From positions 1-64,000 of IMG/VR virus record IMGVR_UViG_3300044953_000377: a DNA stretch of 64,000 nucleotides; one strand, given 5' to 3'. The notes under the pieces are model-generated. The model was not told the origin of the DNA. It did no database searches and saw only the letters and a program-made list of their open reading frames with translations. This document shows, one piece after another, positions 34,064 through 45,000 of the stretch (position 1 is its first letter; the number at the start of each line of letters is the position of its first letter). A program made the translations under genes and the position numbers. The DNA is from a virus.

Positions 34064-34389
34064 TGTCCAATAAATCTTTTATAATTCCTAAAGCAGACAA
34101 GTTAAAGTCCTTCAATCAGGATTCTTGTGAAAATTTCCACGTGATAGATGTTAATCTGTGGTTCAAGAATAACAATCTTACCCCTTCATCTATGAATGAA
34201 ATAAGACAGTACATTTTTGAAGAATGGTTACACAAGAAAATAACTAGTTCCAAACCTAAGATCTCTACTGGATCAAAACTTGTTATAATTTATGATAGTC
34301 CTACGGATCATTTTATGGATCTTTTAAAACATAAAATCTTAGAAATTTTAGATTACGATTTTTGTGATATTATTTTAATGGACGAATAA
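34063..34389 (+). CDS. protein of unknown function, GTG start
   Basis: A 108-residue protein starting with GTG at 34063, which shares its first base with the preceding TAG. There is a strand-helix layout (FHVIDVNLWFKNN, KLVIIYDSPTDHFMDLL) and an acidic end. No family recognised. It precedes the tail module. Confidence 0.55.
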   Translation: MSNKSFIIPKADKLKSFNQDSCENFHVIDVNLWFKNNNLTPSSMNEIRQYIFEEWLHKKITSSKPKISTGSKLVIIYDSPTDHFMDLLKHKILEILDYDFCDIILMDE

Positions 34390-34397
34390 AAGCTCGG

Positions 34398-34404
34398 GTA
34401 TATA
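34398..34404 (+). promoter_or_regulatory. GTATATA late-promoter-like element
   Basis: GTATATA, followed by CTAT, ends 4 bases before the ATG at 34409 at the front of the tail module. The position is very close to the start, so a transcript from it would be nearly leaderless. Confidence 0.35.
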
Positions 34405-34408
34405 CTAT

Positions 34409-36319
34409 ATGGCAGAAGAACCCAAGCATATATTACAAAAAGGTGTAGCTTTAAATGATATAAAAAACCTCCAGGACGCTGGTGAGGTAGTAAGTGATGT
34501 CCAGTATTATAATAGCAAGATTATATATGCTTTTCCTAGTGATAAAGCTTTTGCTACTTATGAGCTTTCCGAATTAAGATATCTTCCTAAAAGTTTATTC
34601 TATGATGCAGCCACTTCGGATGGGGTATATAGGGGACTTTTTGCTTATTATGTTTTGGGAGGTTCTAAAGATAGAGTTAAATATCATGCTTCGGAGCTAA
34701 ACACTGAGAATGGTGGTTTATCTAAGATAACTCCTATCGGGTCAAGAAATCCCACTGCTAGCCAAATAATAAAAACAGTTACAGGAGGGGGAAAGACGCC
34801 AAACTATTTAAATCCTACTAGCCCTTATAGAGGACAAATATACAACGTGAAGGATTTTATTTTCTGTAAATATTACGGTATTATTCCAAACAACCGAATG
34901 TTAACTCTACGGAGGTTTGCGCATCCAACATTAGATTCTTTAAGAGTTATAGCTAATCCTATGGTTGGTGATTTTAGCGCAGTCAGTGGCGCTTCTGGAT
35001 CATTGATACCTCAGTACGATATACCAAATGAGCCAATAAAAGATCTAGGTATATTACAAGATACTGATGCTACCTTCAACACTTCTCTTCCTGTTGCACA
35101 GTTGGTCACCTTTTTTGGAGCAGATACGGGTAATATTCTTGCTACTATATTAGGAATAGACACAGGGTTAAATTTCTCTCAAGAAACGCAGGAGCCAATG
35201 AAGAACGAGCAGACGGGAGATCCTGGTTTAATGAACACTCCTTACGGAGATTTAATAAAAGCGGCAGTAACTAGCGGAACTAATAGCATAGGAGCGGAGG
35301 ATATAGAATCCATTGATAAATTAATAGGTACCATAGTTGCTCCCGAAAAAAACATAAACAGATTACAGAGAGCTCTTTTAGACGAGGCAGTAACTGCTGA
35401 CGGGCCGCTTTCTAAAAAAATATTTGTCAACCTAAACACAGTAAATAAAGTTGCAATTAGACAACAGGGATTTAATGGTGGAACTAGTAGTTTCACCCTG
35501 AATTTTCATTACACTCTTAGTTCTGCGGGTGAGGTTAATTCTAAATTATTATTCCTTGATTTAATGGCTAATGTATTATCTGTTGGTACTGACTATGGGC
35601 AGTTTTTAACTCCTGAGATAAGAATACAACAAACTGCAGTAGGTATGGGATTCCCTGGAGGTCCTGCTGGATATGCAAAATCCATAACAGATCCTATTAA
35701 TTATATAAGGGACGTGGTAGGAAAAATGCTATCCGCCGGCGAGGTTAACAAAGCCAAGGCACAAGAGGAGGAGGTAAACAAGGGGGTTTCTGCTGTTTAT
35801 GCTGACGTTCAGAAATTTATAAGTAACTCTGACACATTTAAGTTTGAGGGAACACAGCTTTCTAAATCGATTGCCGTTATGCTTTCTGAGGCATTCCTTA
35901 AAAAGATATACTATAGTCCAATCATGTTAAGTGGATATCCAACTGGAGAATGGCATTTAACAATAGGTAATCCTTTGAATCCTATAGCCATGATGGGAAA
36001 TTTAGTTTGTAACAATGTTAAAATAAACTTTAACGATGATTTAGGACCTGATGATTTTCCAACTGAAATGACTGTTTCGTTACAGCTTTTGCCAGGAAGA
36101 CAAAGACATAGAGGTGACTGGGAATCTATGTTTAATAGAGGTAACGGAAGATTGTATCTTGGTCAGTTAGTTAGCAGCAAAGAAACGACTAATGCCTTTG
36201 TTAATACGCAAGGTAACTTCGTTAATAATACTGCAGGGCAAAACATTTACAATATAGTGGAGGAAAATATAAACCCTCTTACAGGAACAGAAACTAATGC
36301 ACAAGGTCCAGGAGGATAG
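34409..36319 (+). CDS. virion structural protein, probably tail or baseplate
   Basis: A 636-residue protein at the head of the baseplate genes. The middle has KDFIFCKYYGIIPNNRMLTL and RRFAHPTLDSLRVIANPMVG; the end has MMGNLVCNNVKINFNDDLGP, PTEMTVSLQLLPGRQRHRGD and MFNRGNGRLYLGQL, a pattern of regular strands typical of virion proteins. I cannot name the T4 counterpart. The position just before gp53 suggests a tail or baseplate component. Confidence 0.65.
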   Translation: MAEEPKHILQKGVALNDIKNLQDAGEVVSDVQYYNSKIIYAFPSDKAFATYELSELRYLPKSLFYDAATSDGVYRGLFAYYVLGGSKDRVKYHASELNTENGGLSKITPIGSRNPTASQIIKTVTGGGKTPNYLNPTSPYRGQIYNVKDFIFCKYYGIIPNNRMLTLRRFAHPTLDSLRVIANPMVGDFSAVSGASGSLIPQYDIPNEPIKDLGILQDTDATFNTSLPVAQLVTFFGADTGNILATILGIDTGLNFSQETQEPMKNEQTGDPGLMNTPYGDLIKAAVTSGTNSIGAEDIESIDKLIGTIVAPEKNINRLQRALLDEAVTADGPLSKKIFVNLNTVNKVAIRQQGFNGGTSSFTLNFHYTLSSAGEVNSKLLFLDLMANVLSVGTDYGQFLTPEIRIQQTAVGMGFPGGPAGYAKSITDPINYIRDVVGKMLSAGEVNKAKAQEEEVNKGVSAVYADVQKFISNSDTFKFEGTQLSKSIAVMLSEAFLKKIYYSPIMLSGYPTGEWHLTIGNPLNPIAMMGNLVCNNVKINFNDDLGPDDFPTEMTVSLQLLPGRQRHRGDWESMFNRGNGRLYLGQLVSSKETTNAFVNTQGNFVNNTAGQNIYNIVEENINPLTGTETNAQGPGG

Positions 36320-36335
36320 ACATAAATTATAAAAG

Positions 36336-36941
36336 ATGCTAACAATAGATATTATAAATGATAAGCCCTTCTTTACCAATCCTAACACGCAGGATAGGTA
36401 TGTAGACTTATTGACACCATCATGGGTTGCTAGAGCGGTAAGATACTCTATAAAAGCAATAGCCTTTGTTACGGACGAAACAAAAATGAGACCTGATTTA
36501 GTTTCTATGCAATATCTAGGTGACACATCTAGATTAGGAACTCTGTTAAAGCTTAATAATATATCCAACCCATTAAGTGTTAATTCAGGGGAGATACTAT
36601 TAGTACCGGGCGATCAGATGGTCACTGATCTATTTCAAAGCGGTAAGGCAGTTTCTTCACAAAAGCAAAAAGCAAGATCTTTTAGAAAAGAACTACAAGA
36701 TAAAATATCTCAGGTTAGCAAAGATCGTTTAGAATATCTTAACGCTAAAAACGTGTCCAATCTAGCAGAAGTTCCCCTTCCCCCTAATTTACTACAAGAG
36801 GGACAGCAACAAATACTTGTTACTGAGGGAAGACTGATATTTGGTCCTGATATAGGACAATGTAGAAGTAAAGCAAAGAAAAACGTTTCCGTTACAGACA
36901 TAAAAACAAAATTAGCACAAAAGAACATTTTTAGAAGATAA
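36336..36941 (+). CDS. 53: baseplate wedge protein gp53-like, with LysM-like domain
   Basis: A 201-residue protein, close to T4 gp53 (196). Residues about 50-88 have the gp53/LysM pattern: TKMRPDLVSMQYLGDTSRLG, LLKLNNISNPLSVNSGEILL, VPGD. A Lys/Gln-rich helical part and a basic C-terminus follow. In T4 gp53 joins neighbouring wedges in the baseplate. The gene is followed 3 bases later by the hub-like gene. Confidence 0.75.
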   Translation: MLTIDIINDKPFFTNPNTQDRYVDLLTPSWVARAVRYSIKAIAFVTDETKMRPDLVSMQYLGDTSRLGTLLKLNNISNPLSVNSGEILLVPGDQMVTDLFQSGKAVSSQKQKARSFRKELQDKISQVSKDRLEYLNAKNVSNLAEVPLPPNLLQEGQQQILVTEGRLIFGPDIGQCRSKAKKNVSVTDIKTKLAQKNIFRR

Positions 36942-36944
36942 AAT

Positions 36945-38567
36945 ATGCCTGCAGAAATAAACATAAGGAAGGCTATATTACAGTACAGAAATCCTGATAT
37001 ATTTCTGGATGAGCTTAGTGTAATTGACACATCTAATCAAGACGGAGACTCCCAATTAAACGACCAAAAGAATGGAAACGTACAGAAGAAGTATTTTGGA
37101 TCAACCACTCCTTTGGTTAGGATAAACACGGAAATAATAAGTGGTATAAAGTACTTTAAATTAGATCTTACAGGATTTAAACCTACCCTTCTTTTTAGAT
37201 TTGAAACGATAGATCAGAAATTTATATTTACATCCTATCCTAAAGATGGAGACCTAGTTTCCATATACATAAGACCCTATGGTGAAATGTTTAAACCAAT
37301 AAGGATAGACTTTATAATAAATGAAGTTATAGCACCTTTTAACGGAGGTCCTTACACTGATTATACTCCATCTACTGGTAAATATCAGACATACACCATA
37401 ATGGCTGAAGTTAGGATACCTAAGCTTTATAAGCATATATGTAAAAGTTTTAACGGGAATAGTTCGGATGCACTTTTAAAAATATCAGAGGATCTAGGAT
37501 TGGGGTATGCTTCAAACGAAGCAAAAACTAACGATTCTATGAATTGGGTATCTCCTAATCTTGACTATCAAACTCTAATAAAAGATATAGTAAACAATGC
37601 TTGGTTAAGCGAAGAGGACTATTTTGATTGTTGGATAGATCAATATTACAATATAAATTTAATAAATCTAAAAAAACAATTTGATGATATAAATCCTAAT
37701 CTAGAAAACATGAGAATGGCTTACGGAGCGGACTCCTTTGGGGATGTTTTTTCTGGCGGCGGAGCACCAGAGACACACGAGGTAGAATTTCCCCTTTTAC
37801 TTACAAACTCTACTCAGTTTAGTAAGTCCCCTCTTTTTATTAGCGACCTTTCTTTAGAACAAAATGCTGGTAGTATAAACAAAGACCTAGGATACTTCCA
37901 GAAGATACAGTTCTACGATAGCAAACTTGTTTCGGATAAGCCAAAGAATAAATTTGTTGAGTATGACATAGAGTCTATTACGAATAAAAATTTAGGATCA
38001 AGGGACACTTTAAATAAAGGAAGATTAGGAGAGAACACTTATAAAGAGGAAATAAAAAAGACCTATGTTGGAACTATGTATTTTGAAAACGTACATGAAA
38101 ACTTTCAACAAGCTTCAATCCAAAATATCCTAAACAGAAACGATTCTTATAAGATAATACTTAGAGTTAAAAATAGGTCATGGACTCCTTTTTTATATAG
38201 GGGGCAAACATTTCCTGTAGCGATTTTTTCTGAGGGCAATCCAGAGGTAAGTGCATCCTCTAGTTACAGCCCAGTAGGGGATCAAAAAAAATCCCTTGCC
38301 AATGATCCAGATAAAAGAACTATAAATGCTTTTCTTTCTGGTAATTATGTTGTTCTTGGATTTACTATAGAATATGACGAGGAAGGAATATACCAAACGA
38401 TGTTACTAGGAAAGAAACAATGGGCACTAAATCCTGGATTGGCTTCAGAACCTATTCCTTTAGATCCTAAGATATTCGATGCTGATTTCAATGATTTGGC
38501 TAAGAGTGTTTCCTTTACTGTTCAAGAAAATACACAAAAGCTGAAAGGCGACATATATAATAATTAA
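36945..38567 (+). CDS. baseplate hub-like protein (gp27 / late-control-D type)
   Basis: A 540-residue protein between gp53 and the spike. KYFKLDLTGFKPTLLFRFET and GDLVSIYIRPYGEMFKPIRI resemble the tail-tube-like domains of hub proteins; GYASNEAKTNDSMNWVSPNL, DYQTLIKDIVNNAWLSEEDY and FDCWIDQYYNINLINL fit the middle domain of gpD/gp27-type hubs. The role inferred is the ring that links tail tube and spike. Assignment rests on pattern and on the spike gene two genes downstream. Confidence 0.6.
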   Translation: MPAEINIRKAILQYRNPDIFLDELSVIDTSNQDGDSQLNDQKNGNVQKKYFGSTTPLVRINTEIISGIKYFKLDLTGFKPTLLFRFETIDQKFIFTSYPKDGDLVSIYIRPYGEMFKPIRIDFIINEVIAPFNGGPYTDYTPSTGKYQTYTIMAEVRIPKLYKHICKSFNGNSSDALLKISEDLGLGYASNEAKTNDSMNWVSPNLDYQTLIKDIVNNAWLSEEDYFDCWIDQYYNINLINLKKQFDDINPNLENMRMAYGADSFGDVFSGGGAPETHEVEFPLLLTNSTQFSKSPLFISDLSLEQNAGSINKDLGYFQKIQFYDSKLVSDKPKNKFVEYDIESITNKNLGSRDTLNKGRLGENTYKEEIKKTYVGTMYFENVHENFQQASIQNILNRNDSYKIILRVKNRSWTPFLYRGQTFPVAIFSEGNPEVSASSSYSPVGDQKKSLANDPDKRTINAFLSGNYVVLGFTIEYDEEGIYQTMLLGKKQWALNPGLASEPIPLDPKIFDADFNDLAKSVSFTVQENTQKLKGDIYNN

Positions 38568-38573
38568 AAGGAT

Positions 38574-41153
38574 ATGGCAAATTTTTTATCGGATCTTAAA
38601 AGCGGCCCTTTGGGAAGTAAGCTAATTCCTGACGGTGACGCTCTTAAAAGAAAAGTAGACGGGCAAAGGGAAACTTTCTTAAAGGGTGTATCAACTACTA
38701 AGCATGGTAAAAAAGAGGATCCCACTTATTTACATTTTAGATTTATCTTTGATTTCGGAGAAACCTCTATAATGGATCCGGAAACTTTCCTTGCGCCATC
38801 TCCATTATTTAGACCAACTGATCGCACAGCTAATCAGGACGAAATAATCAGTTTTGCAAGAGCTAATGGAGTTGCAGAACAGGACATACCTAATTATATT
38901 AGAGCTCTAACAGAGAACGAAGCAAAATCTGGGAATGGAAATTTTTATAGTGGCACTGATTTTTTCTACGGAAGTAAATTTGAAGTAAAATCTAGAGCAC
39001 AGCAGGGGGCTTTTAATATAAACGGGGGAGGTGTAGGATACATGGGTGCTCAGAGATTTCTTGCACAGAGATCTGTCAAGAGACAGCAAATGCTTGAAGC
39101 ATTTAAAAAAGGTTTAAGATTCATAAACGAAAAATGCCCCTATTACTTTCAATCAATTAGCGGATTGGAACAGCTATTAAAGGTTGATATAAAAAATCTA
39201 CATAAACCTGCAGGTAAGCCACAAAGAATGGGCACGTTAGCAATAGATTGTTTAGAATCTATTGATATGAGGATATTTTCATTATCTGAACTTTACAGAA
39301 AAGCAATATATGACTACACATATCATCGGGTAATGTTACCGGAAAATCTTAGGAAATTTAGAATGTGGCTTGTTGTTTCGGAGATAAGAAATATACAAAT
39401 GAGTTACGGAATAAATGATATCTTGAACCCTTTTTCTATTCCATCGGTTGCACAAGCAGCAAATTTTGTAGACAGTTTTAATAGTCAAACCGGATTTTTA
39501 GATAATACGGGAGGACTACTACAAAAATCAACAAATGCTTTAGGTATAACGCAAGAAGAACCGCAAGACAAATTTGGATCATACACTCTAGGACCATATG
39601 CTTTTATTTACCAGTTTGATCAATGTGAATTTGATTTTGATGATTCATATCCATCTTTCAGTTTAATAGATAATAAAGGGGGATCTGCTGTTACTAATAA
39701 ATTTAAAATACACGTAGGAAGGGTTAAAGATTACAAAATACAATTCAATGCTTTATCCGATATTATCAAGAAAGAAGACAACATAAAATCCATGGTTCTT
39801 TCCGATGTATGGGGATCTAAAACAAGTGGATATACCAACTACGACTATACAGGAACTGAAGGATTAAATCCAGTTACTTTTGATGATAAGGCTAATCCTG
39901 CTGAATATTTTGCTAGCTTAGCTTCTAATTTTATAACTAACAGTGTGGCTGATTTAAAAGACCAAGGTGTACAATTATTACAAGGAGCTTTATTGGGCAA
40001 CATTTATGGGTTAGGTGGTATTAACGTTGGGGCTGCAACAAGAAATGTTCAATCCCTAGTTAACACATTAAAAGAAGGAATACCAAACCCCTTTGCTGAT
40101 AACACACCACAGGCACAGGGCCTAGGTGGACCAGATCAGAGACAATACCCAACTATTAAGGAAGATGTTTATCTTGGAGTTCCTAACCCTAATCAACAAA
40201 ATCTAGGAACTGCGTATAATAGCCAAACAGGAACACCCGGAACTGCTAGTGGTGATGTGTATTCTAATAATCCGGGATCAGATTTAGGATTACCGGATAG
40301 ACAATATCCTGTTCCTGGTGGTGATGAATATAAGAACGTACCTGGTTCTGACTCGGGTGTACCCGGAAGAGTCTATCCTACGATAGAACAAGATATCTAC
40401 ACTACTAATCCTGGAGCAGATGCAGGATTACCAGATAGACAATATCCAACATCCCAAAGTGATGAGTATAATGATGTACCCGGGAGTAGTTTGGGTGTAC
40501 CTGGTAGAATCTATCCAGAGCCAAACGATGATGCTTACGAGAACAACCCTGGCTCTGATCTAGGTCTTCCCGAGCGTCAATATCCTCAAGCAAATGATGA
40601 TGTTTATTCCGATCCTTCCGTGGTGGATACTAGTAATATTGGAAGTGTTTACCCTGATACTAATAACACTTATGGAAATTTAAGCGACAAGGAATATGAC
40701 GAACCACAAAACATTATTCCGGGAAATATAGGTGATGTGTATCCAGAAACAGTTAATAGCTATGGTAATTTAAACGATAAAGAATATACAGAGCCTGGAT
40801 CTTCTTCTACGGAAAACATAGGGGATGTTTACGAGAATACAGAAAATAATTATCCAGGATTAAACGAGAAGGTTTATGTAAATCCAGCTCCAAGAGAAGA
40901 AAACTTAGGCGAGGTATATAAGGATACTAAAAATGAATATCCTAGTGTTAATGATATTTCATATGATCTCCCATCTAATGTCAATAACATATTAAATGAG
41001 GATGTCTATAAAAGTGTACCCGGGAGTGATCTAGGAACTCCTGGAAGAAATTACAAATCTATAAATGAATCTCTATATAGAAGATCAAATGGACCTATCA
41101 ATATATCTAATATAGGAAGAGTATATCCTACTACAGGAAATGAAAACAATTAG
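38574..41153 (+). CDS. virion structural protein with long Tyr/Pro/Gly repeat tail
   Basis: An 859-residue protein in two parts. Residues 1-520 are folded and include FIYQFDQCEFDFDDSYPSFS, similar in style to tail or baseplate proteins. Residues about 520-859 are a low-complexity tail of repeats such as PGSDLGLPDRQYP and NIGDVYPETVNSYGNL, each ending in a Tyr. The tail is probably extended and exposed or threads through the baseplate. It sits between hub and spike genes. Confidence 0.7.
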   Translation: MANFLSDLKSGPLGSKLIPDGDALKRKVDGQRETFLKGVSTTKHGKKEDPTYLHFRFIFDFGETSIMDPETFLAPSPLFRPTDRTANQDEIISFARANGVAEQDIPNYIRALTENEAKSGNGNFYSGTDFFYGSKFEVKSRAQQGAFNINGGGVGYMGAQRFLAQRSVKRQQMLEAFKKGLRFINEKCPYYFQSISGLEQLLKVDIKNLHKPAGKPQRMGTLAIDCLESIDMRIFSLSELYRKAIYDYTYHRVMLPENLRKFRMWLVVSEIRNIQMSYGINDILNPFSIPSVAQAANFVDSFNSQTGFLDNTGGLLQKSTNALGITQEEPQDKFGSYTLGPYAFIYQFDQCEFDFDDSYPSFSLIDNKGGSAVTNKFKIHVGRVKDYKIQFNALSDIIKKEDNIKSMVLSDVWGSKTSGYTNYDYTGTEGLNPVTFDDKANPAEYFASLASNFITNSVADLKDQGVQLLQGALLGNIYGLGGINVGAATRNVQSLVNTLKEGIPNPFADNTPQAQGLGGPDQRQYPTIKEDVYLGVPNPNQQNLGTAYNSQTGTPGTASGDVYSNNPGSDLGLPDRQYPVPGGDEYKNVPGSDSGVPGRVYPTIEQDIYTTNPGADAGLPDRQYPTSQSDEYNDVPGSSLGVPGRIYPEPNDDAYENNPGSDLGLPERQYPQANDDVYSDPSVVDTSNIGSVYPDTNNTYGNLSDKEYDEPQNIIPGNIGDVYPETVNSYGNLNDKEYTEPGSSSTENIGDVYENTENNYPGLNEKVYVNPAPREENLGEVYKDTKNEYPSVNDISYDLPSNVNNILNEDVYKSVPGSDLGTPGRNYKSINESLYRRSNGPINISNIGRVYPTTGNENN
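40140..41140 (+). repeat. degenerate Tyr/Pro/Gly repeat region
   Basis: About fifteen degenerate units of roughly 20-22 codons with alternating Tyr landmarks: first a DxYxxxPGSDxGxPGRxYP type, then a NIGDVYxxTxNxYGNLN type, then one last PGSD unit near 41020. DNA of the units has diverged but phase is kept. Confidence 0.8.
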
Positions 41154-41163
41154 TAATATTTAG

Positions 41164-41170
41164 GTATAAT
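41164..41170 (+). promoter_or_regulatory. GTATAAT promoter-like element
   Basis: GTATAAT ends 5 bases before the ATG of the spike gene, in a 22-base gap. Confidence 0.35.
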
Positions 41171-41175
41171 TAAAA

Positions 41176-42081
41176 ATGGGATTAGTAGACAGAAATAAAC
41201 TAGAGAAACCTAATACGGAGATATCGCATTATCTTGGTGTAGTTGTGGATAATAAAGATCCGGAATTTAAAGGAAGGGCTAAAGTTCGTGTATTTGGTAT
41301 TTTCGATGAGCTAGCTAATGCTGATCTTCCTTGGTCACATCAGAGATTTGAACAAAGCTACGGTCTGGGCGGAGGATCGGGAAGAATATCCGTGCCTAAA
41401 TTAGGATCGGTAGTGCATGTTCAATTTAACAACGGAAACTATTACAGTCCGGAATATAAAGCAGTACAGGAACTATCTCCTGATTTAATAGACGAAATTA
41501 GAGCTAGTTACGACGGAGCTCATTCTTTAATCTATGATGGTATAGAAAGGCTAAAGATGTACTATACTGTGGAGAAGGGATTAGTAATAGATTTAAAGGA
41601 GTCTAAGATAATAATAAGAAATGATAATTCTATACTAATTACCCATGCTGATGACACTGCATCGATTGAACTTAAAGGAGGTAAGATAACTAAGTATGCT
41701 GACCAAGAAATAGAAAACACTGCGGTAACTAGAATTAAGCACAGCTCCGAAGAGGTTTGGATGGATGGAAAAACTACCAATCTGGGGCACTCACCTTTGT
41801 TCTCAGCAGTTTGTGCGGAACCTTTGTGGGATTTCTTAAAAAAATTAGCTATATCAGTCGATAGTAAAATGCCAGCTACACCAGGGGTTAACTCAACTTT
41901 AGCATCTAGCTTCGAACAATTAGCAACAAGTCAGACCGTGAGGGTTACTAGAGAAAATGCTCCAGACTTTCCGACTGTACCTGCTGATGCTAACTCTCCT
42001 GTTGGTATACCTAATACGGGAACATCAGGAACATCAGGCACCAGTGGAACGTCAGGAACTAGCGGAATAACTGGAGTATGA
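41176..42081 (+). CDS. 5: baseplate central spike protein (gp5-like OB-fold)
   Basis: A 301-residue protein. The N-terminus has the gp5/VgrG OB-fold pattern: SHYLGVVVDNKDPEFKGRAK, VRVFGIFDE, then ISVPKLGSVVHVQFNNGNYY. Residues about 130-205 alternate short strands (GLVIDLKESKIIIRNDNSIL, ASIELKGGKITKYADQEIEN) as in a beta-helix needle. The T4 lysozyme domain is absent. A GTSGTSG array (42021-42063) forms the C-terminus before GITGV. The spike punctures the outer membrane in T4-type phages. Confidence 0.85.
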   Translation: MGLVDRNKLEKPNTEISHYLGVVVDNKDPEFKGRAKVRVFGIFDELANADLPWSHQRFEQSYGLGGGSGRISVPKLGSVVHVQFNNGNYYSPEYKAVQELSPDLIDEIRASYDGAHSLIYDGIERLKMYYTVEKGLVIDLKESKIIIRNDNSILITHADDTASIELKGGKITKYADQEIENTAVTRIKHSSEEVWMDGKTTNLGHSPLFSAVCAEPLWDFLKKLAISVDSKMPATPGVNSTLASSFEQLATSQTVRVTRENAPDFPTVPADANSPVGIPNTGTSGTSGTSGTSGTSGITGV

Positions 42082-42082
42082 T

Positions 42083-45000
42083 ATGGCAGGAAGTATAGAA
42101 TCTAGAATAGATGATTTATTAGGCAAGGATTTTTCCGAGATGACTACCGAGGAGATATTAAATATAATATCTGGTGGAAGTGATTTTAATATTCCTTATG
42201 AAGATCTACAATCTAAAGAGGGATTTGAAAAAGAGTTAGATAAAAGCCAAAAAGAGGTTAACTCTATTATAGAAAGTTTAAATCCCCAAAAGCCGCCTAT
42301 TCCTATAAAAGATATAGAAGATCTTTCCTGTAATTATGAAGGCGATGATTTATATAGCAGGATAATTTTAGAAACGCTCAAAAGGGAAGATATTAAGGTG
42401 TATAATGAACTTTTGGAGTCTGATGAATACAAAGGTAATCTACCTGTTTCGGAAAGAGATCTAGGGGTAAAAATAGCAGGCAACAGGGACCTTGGATTTT
42501 CTAAAAAAATACCTTCAGAAGGAATTACAAAATATCTTAGAAGCAAAAATCCTGAATTTTTAGAAAAAACAAACGAAAAAATATTTGATAATCTGGATCC
42601 TTTGTTATTGGGTAAACCTTCTAATTCTGGATCTAGAAAGAAAAGAAAAATGAATGTATTGGGATTTGAAATTCCTTTACAATTTATAATGAACGGAACT
42701 CAAATAGTTCACGTTAAAATTGGTGATGGAGAAATAAACTTAGACGGTGCATTAGAAAAAATAAACAGCATTCTAAAAACACAGAATAGTAATACTAATC
42801 CCTGTGATTTCAAAGACGTAGACGAAAATACATCCTCTGAAAGAATAGATGCTTTTGATGCTAACTTTTATCCCGACGGAGACGACCCAATAATAGATGA
42901 TGACTGTTTACCAGGTATACCTGAAGATCCTATAACTGGCGATCCTATTCTAACAAAATCTAGTTTTGATGAAACATTGGAAGATTTTTGTGATCCTCCA
43001 GTCTACGAATTTAGGAGAGAGGAAGTTAATGACCCCGAACCTCCTAGCGTGGATGTTGATGCTATAGATGCCTGTGTTTCTTCAGCTTTGGATGCAGGTA
43101 AAAAATTAGAAGAGGATGTAAAGCTTTTAGCTAGATGGCAAATGATAGAGAGAAATCTAGAGGAGATACTTTATCACTATGAAGCTATATACGAATATCA
43201 AAAATCATTATATGATAATTGGCTTTCAAGAGTACCAAAAAACGAGGGAGGAGATCCTACAGATCTTCAAATTGGAATTTCTATATTGACCTATAGGGAT
43301 CAGATTTCTATATACCAGAAAGAGTTAATAGATCAGATACAGAAATACAACGACGATAAGACTATATTTCTTGAGAATAATAACATATTCACTGAAGAGC
43401 TATTCCTTTTAGATGTTTATGCTACAGAGCTAAGTGATAGTGATACAGAACAACTTTTTAATGATCAGATAGATGCAGGACTATCTCCTGTTACATATAA
43501 TGATTCCACACAATCTTGGCCTGTTACTGAAGCGGTTCTTAGATTTAAAGAAAACGTAGAGGATATAAGATCTATCATGATAGAAGGCAACTTTATATCT
43601 GTTATAGAAAATAAAATACAAGAAACACAGGATCTACTAGACGCAGCGATATCAACACTAGCACAAAGAAAAAATGCTCCTGTTTCGGTAGAAGATGTAG
43701 AGAAATCTTTTCTTCCTCCGAATACTGCTACCTCAGATGTTTATGGACAGGGGAATTCTGCTCTAAACATAAACGAGAGAGTTTTTAAAAGTCCTTTACA
43801 ACTAAGTTTAACAACCGAGTCATATGCTTATGATTCTTATGGATATGATTTCTTAGAAGCACTAAAAGAATTTTCAGTAAGATATAAAACAAACTTTGTT
43901 AAATCTAGGGGGGAATTACAATTTGAGTTATCTTTCATTACCGATTATGGGTTTCCTTTACCTTATAAAAAAACAAAAAAACCCGCTAAGATAAGTTTTA
44001 AAGGAGCTTCTTCGCAGCCCCTATCTGAAGTAACAGAACCGGATGAAGAAAAAATAAAAATAGGAAACGAGCACGCAGAAAACGGTGGACTGCTTAGTGA
44101 TTATTCTCCCGAATATTTAAAATCTTATCAGTTCTTAAAGATTAACAATATAAGGAATGGATTTCCCGACGTAGCTAAATTCTATGACTTTATAGAAAAG
44201 ATAATAAAAAAGAATGATTCTAAAGAAAGCATAATTGAAAAAATAGTTGAAGACAGAGGAATACTTTATGGAAATCTTATAGAGAAGTCATCTTTTAATT
44301 GGCTATTCTTTACAGCAGAAGAAAGGGGAGATAATGATGCTAGGGATCCTTCTAAAACGAGACCTGCTAGTTTTAGTGCAGAAGGAGAGCCAACTCCGGT
44401 ATTCACAGATTTCTATAGTAATTTTAAAACTAAATGGAATGCTAAATATCTGGAGAATAAAAATCTCTATATAAATCCCGCTTTACAAAATCTCAGAACA
44501 CAAGCTATCAGAGCAGGTGAAGGATTAGCAAAGACTTTACCTGCTTCTGACGTTATAGGTATTAGAATTTTAGAAAACTATTTAGATGTAAAGAGAAAAT
44601 ATGAGCAGATAAAAGAAATTATGCTTATTTCTGCACAGAAAATACACGAGATAAACGAGACGATTAGTCCGGAGAACGTAGGTAAAAGATTTTCTGATAT
44701 AAAATGTGCAGGAGCTAACACCCCTCCTGCTGAAGACGATAGGGAGAACTGTCCTCCTGTTTGTTGTGGAGAACCCGGATCTGATTTTAAAACTGACAAC
44801 TATTTACTATCATCTCCGCCAAGCTCAGATTGCCCGACAATGTTTCAGAGATGTTGGTGGAAACAGTTCTGTAAGGATGTTACTAAAGTTGGTATACTTC
44901 CTTATCCTAACGGGCTTCCTCCAATAGAGGATCCTAAATATTTTCTAGCACAAGGGCCCACTATTAGGTTAGGATTTAAATATTGGCCGGTTGGGTACCT

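Noticed and set aside
42021-42063. GTSGTSG codon repeat as a recombination or slippage element of its own
   Set aside because: It is a short in-frame Gly-Thr-Ser linker at the end of the spike protein; codons vary, so it does not look like active slippage.
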